From Bacteroidota bacterium (GTDB taxonomy: Bacteria; Bacteroidota; Bacteroidia; Bacteroidales; JAGONC01), in NCBI GenBank assembly GCA_022711405.1, contig JAKLFC010000006.1:1-64000 (forward strand): a stretch of 64,000 nt of DNA. The letters are read 5' to 3'. The stretch's first letter is position 1. The number at the start of each line of letters is the position of its first letter. Shown here one piece after another: positions 55,078-63,557 of this stretch. The position numbers and the translations under genes were made by a program. A model generated the notes under the pieces. That model had not been told where the DNA came from and searched no databases. It saw only the letters and a list, made by a program, of their open reading frames with translations.

Positions 55078-55864
55078 AAAAATACTGATCATCCTTTTCT
55101 GGGTGGTCCTGGCAGGTTCGATGATCACCCTGATGGATTTCATCAACAACAAGAACGGGGAACTGAAAGTGGATTCCATAGAGGTTACCATCCAGCGCGC
55201 CACCGACGTGATCCTCATCACGGAGGAAGATGTCATGAACCTCATCGGGAACGAAAACAACAGGCTGGTTGGTCAGCCCTTTGGAGAGATCCGGCTGGAG
55301 GACCTGGAGAACCGGCTGAAACACAATGGATATATTGCGGATGCCAACATCCACTCCAGGATCCCGGGTGACCTCTACATCGATATCGTACAGCGCACGC
55401 CGCTTATCCGTGTCATCAACGGGGAATATGAGCAGTTCTATCTATCCACCGACGGGCATACGATGGCCCTGCACCCCTCGGTCGTCAGACCTTCCCTTCT
55501 TGCTACGGGCCTGTTCCCCGACAGCCTTGATCCGGCAATTTCACTAAGGACACTGCGCACCCTCCCTGAAGATGAAGCAGGCCAGGCATCCGCACTGGAA
55601 ATCATCTATAACCTGGCCCTGCATATCCGGGGTGATGAGTTTCTCAATGCCCAGATCGAGCAGATCTTCATCAACGGTAAGAACGAAGCGGAGATGATCC
55701 CAAAGGTCGGGGATCATCTTATCCTGTTTGGCAACCTGGAGCATATGGAAGGTAAATTCCACAAGCTCATTGCTTTCTATCGTGAGGGAGTCAGATTTTC
55801 GGGCTGGGATGCATACGACACGGTCAACCTGAAATATAAGAATCAAATTGTTTGTACCAAATAA
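55064..55864 (+). CDS. ftsQ: Cell division protein FtsQ
   Basis: 266 aa, bitopic: basic tail, one transmembrane helix (IILFWVVLAGSMITLMDFI), then a POTRA-like region (VDSIEVTIQRATDVILITEE, LVGQPFGEIRLEDLENRLKH, IDIVQRTPLIRVIN) and the beta domain. Sequence is weakly conserved in the family; the POTRA pattern and the position between murC and ftsA decide. It bridges early and late divisome proteins in the periplasm. Confidence 0.9.
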   Translation: MKLFKKILIILFWVVLAGSMITLMDFINNKNGELKVDSIEVTIQRATDVILITEEDVMNLIGNENNRLVGQPFGEIRLEDLENRLKHNGYIADANIHSRIPGDLYIDIVQRTPLIRVINGEYEQFYLSTDGHTMALHPSVVRPSLLATGLFPDSLDPAISLRTLRTLPEDEAGQASALEIIYNLALHIRGDEFLNAQIEQIFINGKNEAEMIPKVGDHLILFGNLEHMEGKFHKLIAFYREGVRFSGWDAYDTVNLKYKNQIVCTK

Positions 55865-55871
55865 AAGCTTT

Positions 55872-57152
55872 ATGGAACCATCAGAAATCATTGTAGGACT
55901 GGATATTGGGACCACCAAGATAGCGGCCATCGTGGGAAGGAAGGATGAATTTGGGAAGATACAGATCCTGGGAATAGGCCAGACCGAATCCATCGGTGTA
56001 CGCCGGGGAGTTGTCTCCAACATTGAGCAAACCGTCGCTTCCATTGAAAGGGCCGTCCGTTCGGCAGAGATCAACTCAGGGGTGAACATTGCCACGGTGA
56101 GCGTTGGCATTGCCGGCCAGCACATCAAAAGCCTGCAGCACCACGGGGGAATGATCCGGAGCAACATTGACGAGGAGATCACCCAGGAGGATATCGATAA
56201 TCTGACGGAGAGCATGTTCAAGCTGGCCATGAATCCGGGTGAGGAGATCATTGATGTGATCCCTCAGGAATTCACCATTGACGGGGAACAGTATATCAAA
56301 GAACCCAAAGGGATGTCGGGCATATCCATGGAAGCCAACTTTCATATCATCACCGGGCAGACCACGGCCGCCAAGAACATTTACAAGTGCGTCAAGAAAG
56401 CCAACCTGGAAGTGAATGAGCTGATCCTGGAGCCCATGGCTTCGGCGGTGGCTGTGCTGAGCGAGGAGGAAAAAGAAGCCGGGGTTGTTCTGGTGGACAT
56501 TGGCGGCGGCACATCGGACATCGCCATCTTTCAGGATGGTATCATCCGCCATACAGCGGTGATACCACTGGGTGGTGACATCATCACGGAGGATGTGAAA
56601 GAGGGTTGTACGATCATCAAAAGACATGCGGAGGAGCTCAAGATCAAGTTCGGATCTGCGCTGGCCAGCGAGAATAAGGACGAGGAGATCGTGTCCATCC
56701 CCGGATTGCGGGGGAGGCCACCCAAGGAGATATCGTTGAAGAATCTGGCAAGCATCATCCAGGCACGCATGGAAGAGATCATCGAGCACATCTATTTTGA
56801 GATCAAGAATTCCGGTTATGAGAAAAAACTGATCGCTGGGATCGTCCTCACCGGAGGTGGAGCGCAGTTGCGGCATATTGCCCAGCTCACCGAATTCATG
56901 ACCGGCATGGATACGCGGATAGGCTATCCCAACGAGCACCTGGGTCCGGATGTCCCGGATGATATCGCCAGCCCCATGTACGCAACGGGTGTTGGACTGG
57001 TCATGATCGGCCTGGAAAGGGCCGACAGGGAGAGATCCAAATTTGCGGGGAACCAGATGATGAAAGCCAGGAGGGACCATCGCAGAGAGCGTCCCGGATT
57101 CTTTGACAAAATAAAGGCATGGTTCGATGAAGAGGACATTCAGCAGAAGTAA
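55872..57152 (+). CDS. ftsA: Cell division protein FtsA
   Basis: About 426 aa from the ATG at 55872 (MEPSEIIVGLD), 7 bp after ftsQ. Actin-fold motifs: GLDIGTTKIAAIVG (phosphate 1), VLVDIGGGTSDIAIFQDG (phosphate 2), GIVLTGGGAQLRHI (adenosine). The 1C domain lies at ~80-165. The C-terminus ends with an amphipathic KIKAWFDEEDIQQK that can serve as membrane-targeting helix. It anchors FtsZ filaments to the membrane. Confidence 0.96.
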   Translation: MEPSEIIVGLDIGTTKIAAIVGRKDEFGKIQILGIGQTESIGVRRGVVSNIEQTVASIERAVRSAEINSGVNIATVSVGIAGQHIKSLQHHGGMIRSNIDEEITQEDIDNLTESMFKLAMNPGEEIIDVIPQEFTIDGEQYIKEPKGMSGISMEANFHIITGQTTAAKNIYKCVKKANLEVNELILEPMASAVAVLSEEEKEAGVVLVDIGGGTSDIAIFQDGIIRHTAVIPLGGDIITEDVKEGCTIIKRHAEELKIKFGSALASENKDEEIVSIPGLRGRPPKEISLKNLASIIQARMEEIIEHIYFEIKNSGYEKKLIAGIVLTGGGAQLRHIAQLTEFMTGMDTRIGYPNEHLGPDVPDDIASPMYATGVGLVMIGLERADRERSKFAGNQMMKARRDHRRERPGFFDKIKAWFDEEDIQQK

Positions 57153-57225
57153 TTAACAATGACACTGTGAATAAATAAAGTCACGGTTTTTACGATAAGA
57201 TGCACACTAAACCTATAATTTTAAC

Positions 57226-58806
57226 ATGGAAATTATGAAAGCCCAAATGATCAAATTCGAGTCACCCAAAAATCAATCTTCCATCATTAAAGTCCTTGGT
57301 GTAGGAGGCGGAGGAAGCAATGCCGTCAACCACATGCTGGACCAGGGCATCAAAGGGGTCGACTTCATCATCTGCAACACCGATGCACAGGCACTACAAA
57401 ACAGCATGGTGCCCAATAAGGTACAGCTCGGTTCCAAAGGGCTTGGAGCCGGCTCCATTCCTTCGGTTGGACGCGAAGCTGCCCTGGAAAACATCGACCA
57501 GATCAAGTCCCTGCTGCAGAGCAATACACAGATGCTTTTCATCACAGCAGGAATGGGTGGCGGGACAGGAACGGGCGGTGCTCCCGTCATCGCCCAGGTG
57601 GCGCGCGAACTGGGCATCCTCACCGTTGGCATCATTACGCTCCCTTTCTCCTTTGAAGGCAGGAAACGGCGCCAGCAGGCTGACCTTGGCGTGGAAGAGA
57701 TGCGAAAGTATGTGGACACACTCCTGGTCATTTCCAATGATAAGCTCAGGGAACAGTACGGAAACCTCAAGCTATCGGAGGCTTTCGGAAAGGCTGACGA
57801 TATCCTGACCACCGCCGCCAAGGGCATCGCCGAAATCATCACCGTTCCCGGTTATATCAACGTGGATTTTGAAGATGTCAAAACGGTCATGAGAGACTCC
57901 GGCGTGGCCATCATGGGCACCGGTGTGGCAGAGGGCCCCAACCGGGCACGGACAGCCGTGGAATCCGCCCTCAACTCTCCCCTTCTGAACGACAATAACA
58001 TCAAGGGCGCCAGTAATATCCTGCTGTATATCTCATCAGGGAAAGATGAGATATCCATGGATGAGGTCAGCGAGATCACTGAATACGTCCAGACAGAATC
58101 GGGAAACAGCGCTGAGATCATCTGGGGAAACGGCATGGAAGAATCGCTCGGGGATCTGATCAGCATCACCATCATCGCCACCGGATTTGCACCCAGCCGC
58201 GCGGAAAAGAAACCAACCATCCTCAAAAAGGAAAATGTTGTGGTCCATAACCTTGATGAAAACGGGCTGAGCACTGAAAAGAAACTCAATCTCGAAAGAG
58301 AGGAGCTACTCAACGAGATCCGGCTGATCAACAAATCCCAGGAGGCAGGCACTAAACAAAGCACTCCCTATGAGCCCGTCGTCAGGGAAAAGGCCGCCAA
58401 TCCCATTGATCTGGGTATCCTTACACCAACAGTCAACGAAAACCAGGAAAAGACGCCGGCATCCAGTGTGAATGAATCAGAGCTGAACGTGGGAGGATCT
58501 GCACCGTCGGTACAGAGGACCTTTGCACCTGATCCGGGAAGCATGAGCGAAGAAGAGATTGCCGATATTGAAGCCAGGGCAAAGGAAAGGATAAAGAAAC
58601 TGAAGGATCTCAGCCTTAAACTGCGCACCCCCGGCGGACTTGCCGAACTGGAAAATGAGCCCGCTTACCTCCGCCGGAATGTCAAACTCAACGAAGTACC
58701 GCCCTCTGCCTCCTCCTACATCGCCAAATATTCACTGTCGCTGGATGAGGAACAGAACGGAGAGATCAGAACCAACAATGCGTTCCTGCACGATAACGTC
58801 GACTAA
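57226..58806 (+). CDS. ftsZ: Cell division GTPase FtsZ
   Basis: 526 aa; three nearby ATGs (57226, 57235, 57247) are possible starts. Tubulin signature GGGTGTGGAPVIAQVA near 110, LGVGGGGSNAVNHML, NLKLSEAFGKADDILTTAAK (T7 region). A long, low-complexity C-terminal linker (~340-480) ends in the conserved Bacteroidetes tail NNAFLHDNVD, which binds FtsA. It forms the division ring. The 73-bp leader after ftsA has only a weak -7-like TATAATTT, so separate transcription is uncertain. Confidence 0.97.
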   Translation: MEIMKAQMIKFESPKNQSSIIKVLGVGGGGSNAVNHMLDQGIKGVDFIICNTDAQALQNSMVPNKVQLGSKGLGAGSIPSVGREAALENIDQIKSLLQSNTQMLFITAGMGGGTGTGGAPVIAQVARELGILTVGIITLPFSFEGRKRRQQADLGVEEMRKYVDTLLVISNDKLREQYGNLKLSEAFGKADDILTTAAKGIAEIITVPGYINVDFEDVKTVMRDSGVAIMGTGVAEGPNRARTAVESALNSPLLNDNNIKGASNILLYISSGKDEISMDEVSEITEYVQTESGNSAEIIWGNGMEESLGDLISITIIATGFAPSRAEKKPTILKKENVVVHNLDENGLSTEKKLNLEREELLNEIRLINKSQEAGTKQSTPYEPVVREKAANPIDLGILTPTVNENQEKTPASSVNESELNVGGSAPSVQRTFAPDPGSMSEEEIADIEARAKERIKKLKDLSLKLRTPGGLAELENEPAYLRRNVKLNEVPPSASSYIAKYSLSLDEEQNGEIRTNNAFLHDNVD

Positions 58807-58815
58807 TATTTTTCC

Positions 58816-58881
58816 GGGATCGACATTTCACTCACGAGCATCGAAAGCAGGATCAACGAAGAGATCGGACATTTGTCCTAA
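58816..58881 (+). pseudogene. Possible remnant of a YqeY-like gene start after ftsZ
   Basis: After the ftsZ stop the same frame stays open for 24 codons and reads ... ISLTSIESRINEEIGHLS before TAA at 58879-58881. IESRINEEI resembles the N-terminus of GatB/YqeY-domain proteins, which I recall as the usual gene after ftsZ in Bacteroidetes. The remnant has no ATG and ends inside the tsf stop region, as if the rest had been deleted. Support is modest; chance is possible. Confidence 0.3.
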
Positions 58882-59714
58882 GCACCCAGCATCAACCGCT
58901 TAAAGGCAGTCACCTTCAATTCCTTATCTGTAGCTTCAAGGAACTGCCGGATGGTTTTTGTGTTATCGCGCACGAAATCCTGGTTCATCAGGGTGCTTTC
59001 CTTAAAAAATCTGTTCAGTTTGCCCAGGGCGATCTTTTCCAGCATATTTTCAGGTTTTCCTTCCTGCCGCGCTTGCTCCTTGCCGATTTCAATCTCCTGA
59101 TCAATGATTTTCTGATCCACATCATCCTTGTCAATGGCTACAGGATTCATGGCTGCCACCTGCATCGCCACCTGGTGTGCCGCATCATTCACTGCACCAT
59201 CTCCTCTCTTATTGAATCCAACGATGGTGGCCAGCCTGTTGCCAAAATGATTATAGGCGGTCACCATAGGAGCCTCGATGAACTCATAGTGAGCGACCTC
59301 CATTTTTTCACCTATTTTCACCACCAGGTCCATCAGGTTTTCCTGTACCGATCTTCCGGTGAGGTTCATGTGCATAAATTCGTCAAGGGAGTGCGGCTTG
59401 AGGATCATGGAACGTTCTACAATTTGCCTCACAAAGTCACTGAATTCCTGGTTTTTGGCAACAAAATCCGTTTCGCAGTTCACCATAACGTTTACGGCAA
59501 AGGTATGTTCAGGATTGGTGGCTGCCAGAACGATTCCTTCATTGGCATCACGGTCGGCCCGCTTGGCTGCGATTTTCTGACCTTTCTTCCTGAGGTACTC
59601 GATCGCCTTTTCAAAATCCCCGCCGCTCTCATTGAGTGCGTTCTTGCAGTCCATCATTCCGGCTCCGGTGATCTGTCTCAGTTTCTGCACATCGGCAGCA
59701 GTAATATTTGCCAT
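58878..59714 (-). CDS. tsf: Translation elongation factor Ts
   Basis: 278 aa. N-terminal UBA-like domain (ITAADVQKLRQITGAGMMDC, KNALNESGGDFEKAIEYLRK), conserved TDFVAKNQEF at the core, and dimerisation and C-terminal modules. It exchanges GDP on EF-Tu. Last gene of rplM-rpsI-rpsB-tsf; 15 bp after rpsB. Confidence 0.97.
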   Translation of the reverse strand: MANITAADVQKLRQITGAGMMDCKNALNESGGDFEKAIEYLRKKGQKIAAKRADRDANEGIVLAATNPEHTFAVNVMVNCETDFVAKNQEFSDFVRQIVERSMILKPHSLDEFMHMNLTGRSVQENLMDLVVKIGEKMEVAHYEFIEAPMVTAYNHFGNRLATIVGFNKRGDGAVNDAAHQVAMQVAAMNPVAIDKDDVDQKIIDQEIEIGKEQARQEGKPENMLEKIALGKLNRFFKESTLMNQDFVRDNTKTIRQFLEATDKELKVTAFKRLMLGA

Positions 59715-59729
59715 ACCTTCAAATTTTAT

Positions 59730-60677
59730 TTAGGTTGAGATTGAATTATTTCCTTGGTAACGGTTTTTTGATGTTTTGGAAATGATCTTCCTGGGTCGTT
59801 TAACCCTTGCAGGCTCTTCACCCGGGATTTCCTTCATTTTCTGAGGAACGGTCTCGAGGGGTTTTCTGGCGATCAGACCGGGAGCAACGACCTCTTCTTC
59901 ATCAAACTCATCGAAGGCAGGCTCCATGCCAGTTTTTTCGTCAAAATCCTCGTCGTGTTCCTCTTCGATCAGCCGTTTTTCCTTATCCACTTTCCGTTCA
60001 CCAAGTCCTTCCTCAATGGCGCTGATCATCACTCCAACGATAAGGTCGATCGCCTTGGAGGCATCATCATTGGATGGGATGGGGAAATCCACATCGTTGG
60101 GATTGGAATTCGTATCTACGATGGCGAAAGTGGGTATGTTCAGCTTGCGGGCCTCAGCAACGGCGATCCGCTCCTTGCAGATATCCACAATAAAGAGTGC
60201 CGAAGGAAGGCGGTTCAGGTCGACAATGCTACCCAGCTGCTTTTCCAGTTTGGCCTTTTCGCGGCTGATCTGAAGTCTTTCTCTTTTCGACATATTCTTG
60301 AAAGCCGGGCTCTTGATCATTTTATCAAGGGAGGTCATCTTGCGGACCGCTTTGCGGATAGTGGCAAAGTTGGTCAGCATGCCACCGGGCCAGCGTTCTG
60401 TGACGTAAGGCATGTTCACTCGTCTGACGTGCTGCGCTACTATTTCCTTAGCCTGTTTCTTGGTGGCGACGAACAATACCTTCTTGCCGGATTTAGAGAT
60501 CTGCTTCAGTGCGGCGGCGGCCTCATCGATCTTGGCCATGGTCTTGTACAGGTCGATGATATGAATGCCATTACGCTCCATAAAGATATAGGGAGCCATA
60601 TTGGGATTCCATTTTCTTTTCAGATGTCCGAAATGTACTCCGGCATCCAACAAATCATTAAAATTGGTTCTTGGCAT
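59730..60677 (-). CDS. rpsB: 30S ribosomal protein S2 with acidic C-terminal extension
   Basis: About 315 aa from the ATG at 60677 (MPRTNFNDLLDAGVHFGHLK); the frame extends to 60728, but those residues do not fit S2. S2 signatures KWNPNMAPYIFMERNGIHII, PYVTERWPGGMLTNF and IVDTNSNPNDVDFPIPSNDD are present. After the normal end (~residue 225) come about 85 extra residues, first acidic (EEEHDEDFDEKTG, EFDEEEV) then basic (RVKRPRKIISKTSKNRYQ). Such tails occur in some Bacteroidetes S2 proteins. Confidence 0.95.
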   Translation of the reverse strand: MPRTNFNDLLDAGVHFGHLKRKWNPNMAPYIFMERNGIHIIDLYKTMAKIDEAAAALKQISKSGKKVLFVATKKQAKEIVAQHVRRVNMPYVTERWPGGMLTNFATIRKAVRKMTSLDKMIKSPAFKNMSKRERLQISREKAKLEKQLGSIVDLNRLPSALFIVDICKERIAVAEARKLNIPTFAIVDTNSNPNDVDFPIPSNDDASKAIDLIVGVMISAIEEGLGERKVDKEKRLIEEEHDEDFDEKTGMEPAFDEFDEEEVVAPGLIARKPLETVPQKMKEIPGEEPARVKRPRKIISKTSKNRYQGNNSIST

Positions 60678-60773
60678 GTGGGTTTGAATTAAGTTTACCT
60701 TCTGGTCAAGCAATTGCTGAGTAGCCACAGCGAGGTGAGTCTCAGCAATTTAGATACTAAACTTCCTATACAA

Positions 60774-61160
60774 CTATCGTTTGCTGAACTGGAATCTTTT
60801 CCGCGCACCGGGTTGTCCGGGTTTTTTCCTTTCCACCATGCGGGGGTCTCTGGTCAGGAGGCCTTTCGCTTTGAGGGGAGACCGAAAATCGGGGTTCAGA
60901 TCACATAATGCCTTGGTAATGGCCAGCCGGAGGGCTTCTGCCTGTCCGTTATACCCGCCTCCTGAAAGATTGACGTTCACGTCGTACTTATCCAGGGTAT
61001 CCGTGATTTCAAAGGGCTGACGCACAATATACTGAAGATTGGGAGTGTTGAAATACTCCTTGTAATCCCTCTGGTTAACGGTGATCACTCCGGTACCTTC
61101 CTTCAGATAGATCCGTGCTATCGCTGTCTTTCTTCTGCCCGATGTATTCGTAATTTCCAT
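60774..61160 (-). CDS. rpsI: 30S ribosomal protein S9
   Basis: 128 aa, full length. TSGRRKTAIARIYLKEGTG at the N-terminus, GGGYNGQAEALRLAITKAL, and the conserved basic tail ending in GARKRFQFSKR, whose last Arg contacts the P-site tRNA. It starts 3 bp after rplM, the classic S9-L13 pairing. Confidence 0.97.
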   Translation of the reverse strand: MEITNTSGRRKTAIARIYLKEGTGVITVNQRDYKEYFNTPNLQYIVRQPFEITDTLDKYDVNVNLSGGGYNGQAEALRLAITKALCDLNPDFRSPLKAKGLLTRDPRMVERKKPGQPGARKRFQFSKR

Positions 61161-61163
61161 AAA

Positions 61164-61619
61164 TTATTTAGCCGTGTTTAATTGGACGAATGTAGGTTGC
61201 TGTGCCTGATGATGATGCTCGCTGCCCGCGTAGACATGAAGGTTACGGAAGAGCTGGCTTCCAAGCCTGTTTTTGGGCAGCATCCCCTTGATGGCCATCT
61301 CCACTACCGCCGTTGGCTTCTTCACCAATAATTCCTGAGGGGTACGGAAACGCTGTCCGCCAGGGTAGCCCGTGTACCGGACATACTGCTTATCGGTCAG
61401 CTTATGGCCCGTTAATCGGATCTTGTCGGCATTGATAATGATCACATAATCACCGCAATCAGCATGAGGTGTAAAATAGGGCTTGTCTTTGCCCCTGAGC
61501 ATGTTGGCTACATGGGTGGCCAGACGACCCAGTACCTGACCCTCGGCATCCACCAGAAGCCACTCCTTGGTAACACCCTGCTTATTAGCACTTATTGTTT
61601 TATAACTTAAGGTATCCAT
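61164..61619 (-). CDS. rplM: 50S ribosomal protein L13
   Basis: About 151 aa from the ATG at 61619 (MDTLSYKTISANKQG). A frame to 61664 would place the start codon against the -7 box and is rejected. Motifs VDAEGQVLGRLATHVANMLR, YVIIINADKIRLTGHK, YVRYTGYPGGQR, GMLPKNRLGSQLFRNLHVYA. First gene of the ribosomal operon with a consensus promoter 43 bp upstream. Confidence 0.97.
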   Translation of the reverse strand: MDTLSYKTISANKQGVTKEWLLVDAEGQVLGRLATHVANMLRGKDKPYFTPHADCGDYVIIINADKIRLTGHKLTDKQYVRYTGYPGGQRFRTPQELLVKKPTAVVEMAIKGMLPKNRLGSQLFRNLHVYAGSEHHHQAQQPTFVQLNTAK

Positions 61620-61661
61620 GAACGTTTTTTTGTGCTGTAATGACCTTCGTAAAAAGGGCTG

Positions 61662-61692
61662 CAAAGATAGAACACTATTTTTGAATTAACAA
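61662..61692 (-). promoter_or_regulatory. Promoter of the rplM-rpsI-rpsB-tsf operon
   Basis: On the minus strand TTG (61692-61690), a 20-bp spacer and TATCTTTG (61669-61662) match the Bacteroidetes -33/-7 consensus in sequence and spacing. It is the best promoter in the window together with that at 38569. The leader is about 40 nt. Confidence 0.8.
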
Positions 61693-61738
61693 ATTTTGCC
61701 TGTGACAATTTTTTCATGATGTTTTCGTACTTTCGTTC

Positions 61739-62491
61739 ATGAAACCTATGCATGATCGTTCTCTGTCGGGTAAACTGGCTGTCGTTGCTGCATTTGCAGT
61801 CTCGATGGCTTTTTTGGAGGCTGCTGTCGTAGTCTACCTCAGGGAGTTATACTACCCTGGCGGGTTCGGATTTCCGCTCGTGGCAATGGATCCGGTCCTG
61901 GCCCTGACCGAATTCCTGAGAGAGGCGGCTACCATGGTCATGCTGGTCAGCATAGGGCTGCTCCTGGAGCGGCGTCCGGTGGCGGTATTTGCCGTCTTCC
62001 TGGTATCCTTCGGCCTTTGGGATATCTTTTATTATGTGTTTCTCAAATGCCTGCTTGGCTGGCCAGGGTCCCTGCTGACATGGGACATCCTGTTTCTTAT
62101 ACCAGCATTATGGGTTGGGCCGGTGATCGCTCCTATCCTGAATACGCTGGTCATGATCGCCCTGGGATGCCTGATCCTTTTTTATTCCGGAAAGGGACTG
62201 AATGCCGGCCTTTCGGCGTCGGAATGGATCCTGCTGATCGCAGGTGCACTCCTGGTTTTTGTCTCCTATACGGAGGAGTTTGCCCGTTATATCATGAACC
62301 ATATGCAGGCTGGAGGATTCTTCAGTAAAGACAATCAAAAACTGGTCAGTCAGCTTTCTGCCCAGTTCGTTCCCCTGCATTTCCGGTGGTGGCTCTTTCT
62401 GTCGGGTTACCTCGCACACCTGACCGTCCTCTGCCTTTACACCCGCAGGATCAGAAAGCTCCGCAGAAGCTCCTTTTTGCTTCCGGGTTAG
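61739..62491 (+). CDS. Unknown polytopic membrane protein
   Basis: 250 aa with about six predicted transmembrane helices (for example LAVVAAFAVSMAFLEAAVVV, PVAVFAVFLVSFGLWDIFYY, VIAPILNTLVMIALGCLILF, WWLFLSGYLAHLTVLCLYT) and a short basic C-terminus. No catalytic motif is recognised. An aromatic-rich stretch LWDIFYYVFLKCLLGWPGS lies between helices 3 and 4. A variant -7 box TACTTTCG (61729-61736) touches the ATG. Neighbours (ribosomal operon, gldA) do not suggest a role. Confidence 0.7.
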   Translation: MKPMHDRSLSGKLAVVAAFAVSMAFLEAAVVVYLRELYYPGGFGFPLVAMDPVLALTEFLREAATMVMLVSIGLLLERRPVAVFAVFLVSFGLWDIFYYVFLKCLLGWPGSLLTWDILFLIPALWVGPVIAPILNTLVMIALGCLILFYSGKGLNAGLSASEWILLIAGALLVFVSYTEEFARYIMNHMQAGGFFSKDNQKLVSQLSAQFVPLHFRWWLFLSGYLAHLTVLCLYTRRIRKLRRSSFLLPG

Positions 62492-62539
62492 TACGTTCAT
62501 CTTTTTTGTATTTTCGCACCATCAATAAAACCACTGCGT

Positions 62540-63451
62540 ATGGCGGTTGAAGTACGGCAGGTTTCGAAGAGGTATGGTGAGCAGTTTGCGCTGGACCATG
62601 TCACCTTTAGCGTAGGACGAGGGGAAGTGGTTGGATTGCTGGGACCCAATGGCGCCGGTAAATCCACCCTGATGAAGATCATTGCCTGTTTCATTCCTCC
62701 TTCCGGCGGGGAGGTCATCGTCAACGGTCATAACGTCATGACGGAGCCCTTACAGGTGCGGCAGATCCTTGGGTATCTTCCTGAAAACAATCCCCTTTAC
62801 ACCGAGATGTATGTCAGGGAGTACCTTTCCTTCATGGCAGGCATCTTTCATCTTGGCAAAAGGACAGGCGGCCGTATTGCAGAGATCATAGAAATGGCCG
62901 GTCTGCAGGATGAGCAGCACAAGAAGATAGGTGCACTGTCGAAGGGATACCGTCAGCGTGTAGGTCTTGCACAGGCGCTCATACACGATCCGGAGGTGCT
63001 GATCATGGATGAGCCGACGTCGGGCCTGGATCCGAACCAGATCATCGGCATCAGGGATCTGATCAGGGGCATCGGAAAAGAAAAAACGGTCATTCTCTCC
63101 ACACACATCCTGCAGGAGGTGGAAGCCATGTGCACCCGTGCCATCATCCTTGATCACGGCAGGATCGTTGCAGATGATGAGCCCCGGAAACTTTCATCAC
63201 TAATCCCCGATACCATGATCATCATGGCCGAGTTCAGCAGTCCCGTGGCGCTGACCGACCTTGAAAAGATCCCGGGCGCGCTGGAGGCGATCCATGTGTC
63301 GGGCAATACCTACCAGATCAGATCCAAAGGGATGGATGATATCCGCCCCCTGGTTTTTCAGTTTGCCGTCCGTTCAGGCATTACCGTACTCTCCCTGAGC
63401 AGAAAAGAGCAAAGCTTAGAAAATGTTTTCCAGGAACTGACTAAAAAATAA
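62540..63451 (+). CDS. gldA: ABC transporter ATP-binding protein, GldA-like
   Basis: 303 aa. Walker A GLLGPNGAGKSTLMK near 34, Q-loop GYLPENNPLYTEMYVREYL, ABC signature LSKGYRQRVGLAQAL, Walker B VLIMDEPTSGLDPNQ, H-loop STHILQEVEAM, then a ~90-residue C-terminal domain. The pattern LPENNPLYTEMYV and the tail match GldA, the ATPase of an ABC exporter linked to gliding motility in Bacteroidetes. No GldF/GldG permease is next to it, so a generic exporter role cannot be excluded. Confidence 0.8.
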   Translation: MAVEVRQVSKRYGEQFALDHVTFSVGRGEVVGLLGPNGAGKSTLMKIIACFIPPSGGEVIVNGHNVMTEPLQVRQILGYLPENNPLYTEMYVREYLSFMAGIFHLGKRTGGRIAEIIEMAGLQDEQHKKIGALSKGYRQRVGLAQALIHDPEVLIMDEPTSGLDPNQIIGIRDLIRGIGKEKTVILSTHILQEVEAMCTRAIILDHGRIVADDEPRKLSSLIPDTMIIMAEFSSPVALTDLEKIPGALEAIHVSGNTYQIRSKGMDDIRPLVFQFAVRSGITVLSLSRKEQSLENVFQELTKK

Positions 63452-63455
63452 TTGT

Positions 63456-63463
63456 TACTTTTG
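63456..63463 (+). promoter_or_regulatory. -7 box upstream of metK
   Basis: TACTTTTG matches TAnnTTTG and lies 94 bp before the metK ATG, just past the gldA stop. It implies a leader of about 85 nt containing the small hairpin GAAGA-ACGTTGA-TCTTC. I see no SAM-riboswitch consensus in it. Confidence 0.45.
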
Positions 63464-63557
63464 CCTGCCCGGACGGGAGTAGACTCAGAAGAACGTTGAT
63501 CTTCCCTGCCGGTGGGATCCTGTTCAACCTGATTATCACCAAACATCCGATCATCAC

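Noticed and set aside
56076..57080. 334-codon minus-strand frame opposite ftsA
   Set aside because: Antisense shadow of an unmistakable FtsA; no motif of its own.
58807..58881. Read-through extension of FtsZ
   Set aside because: FtsZ already ends in the normal Bacteroidetes tail NAFLHDNVD; an extension would bury the FtsA-binding peptide.
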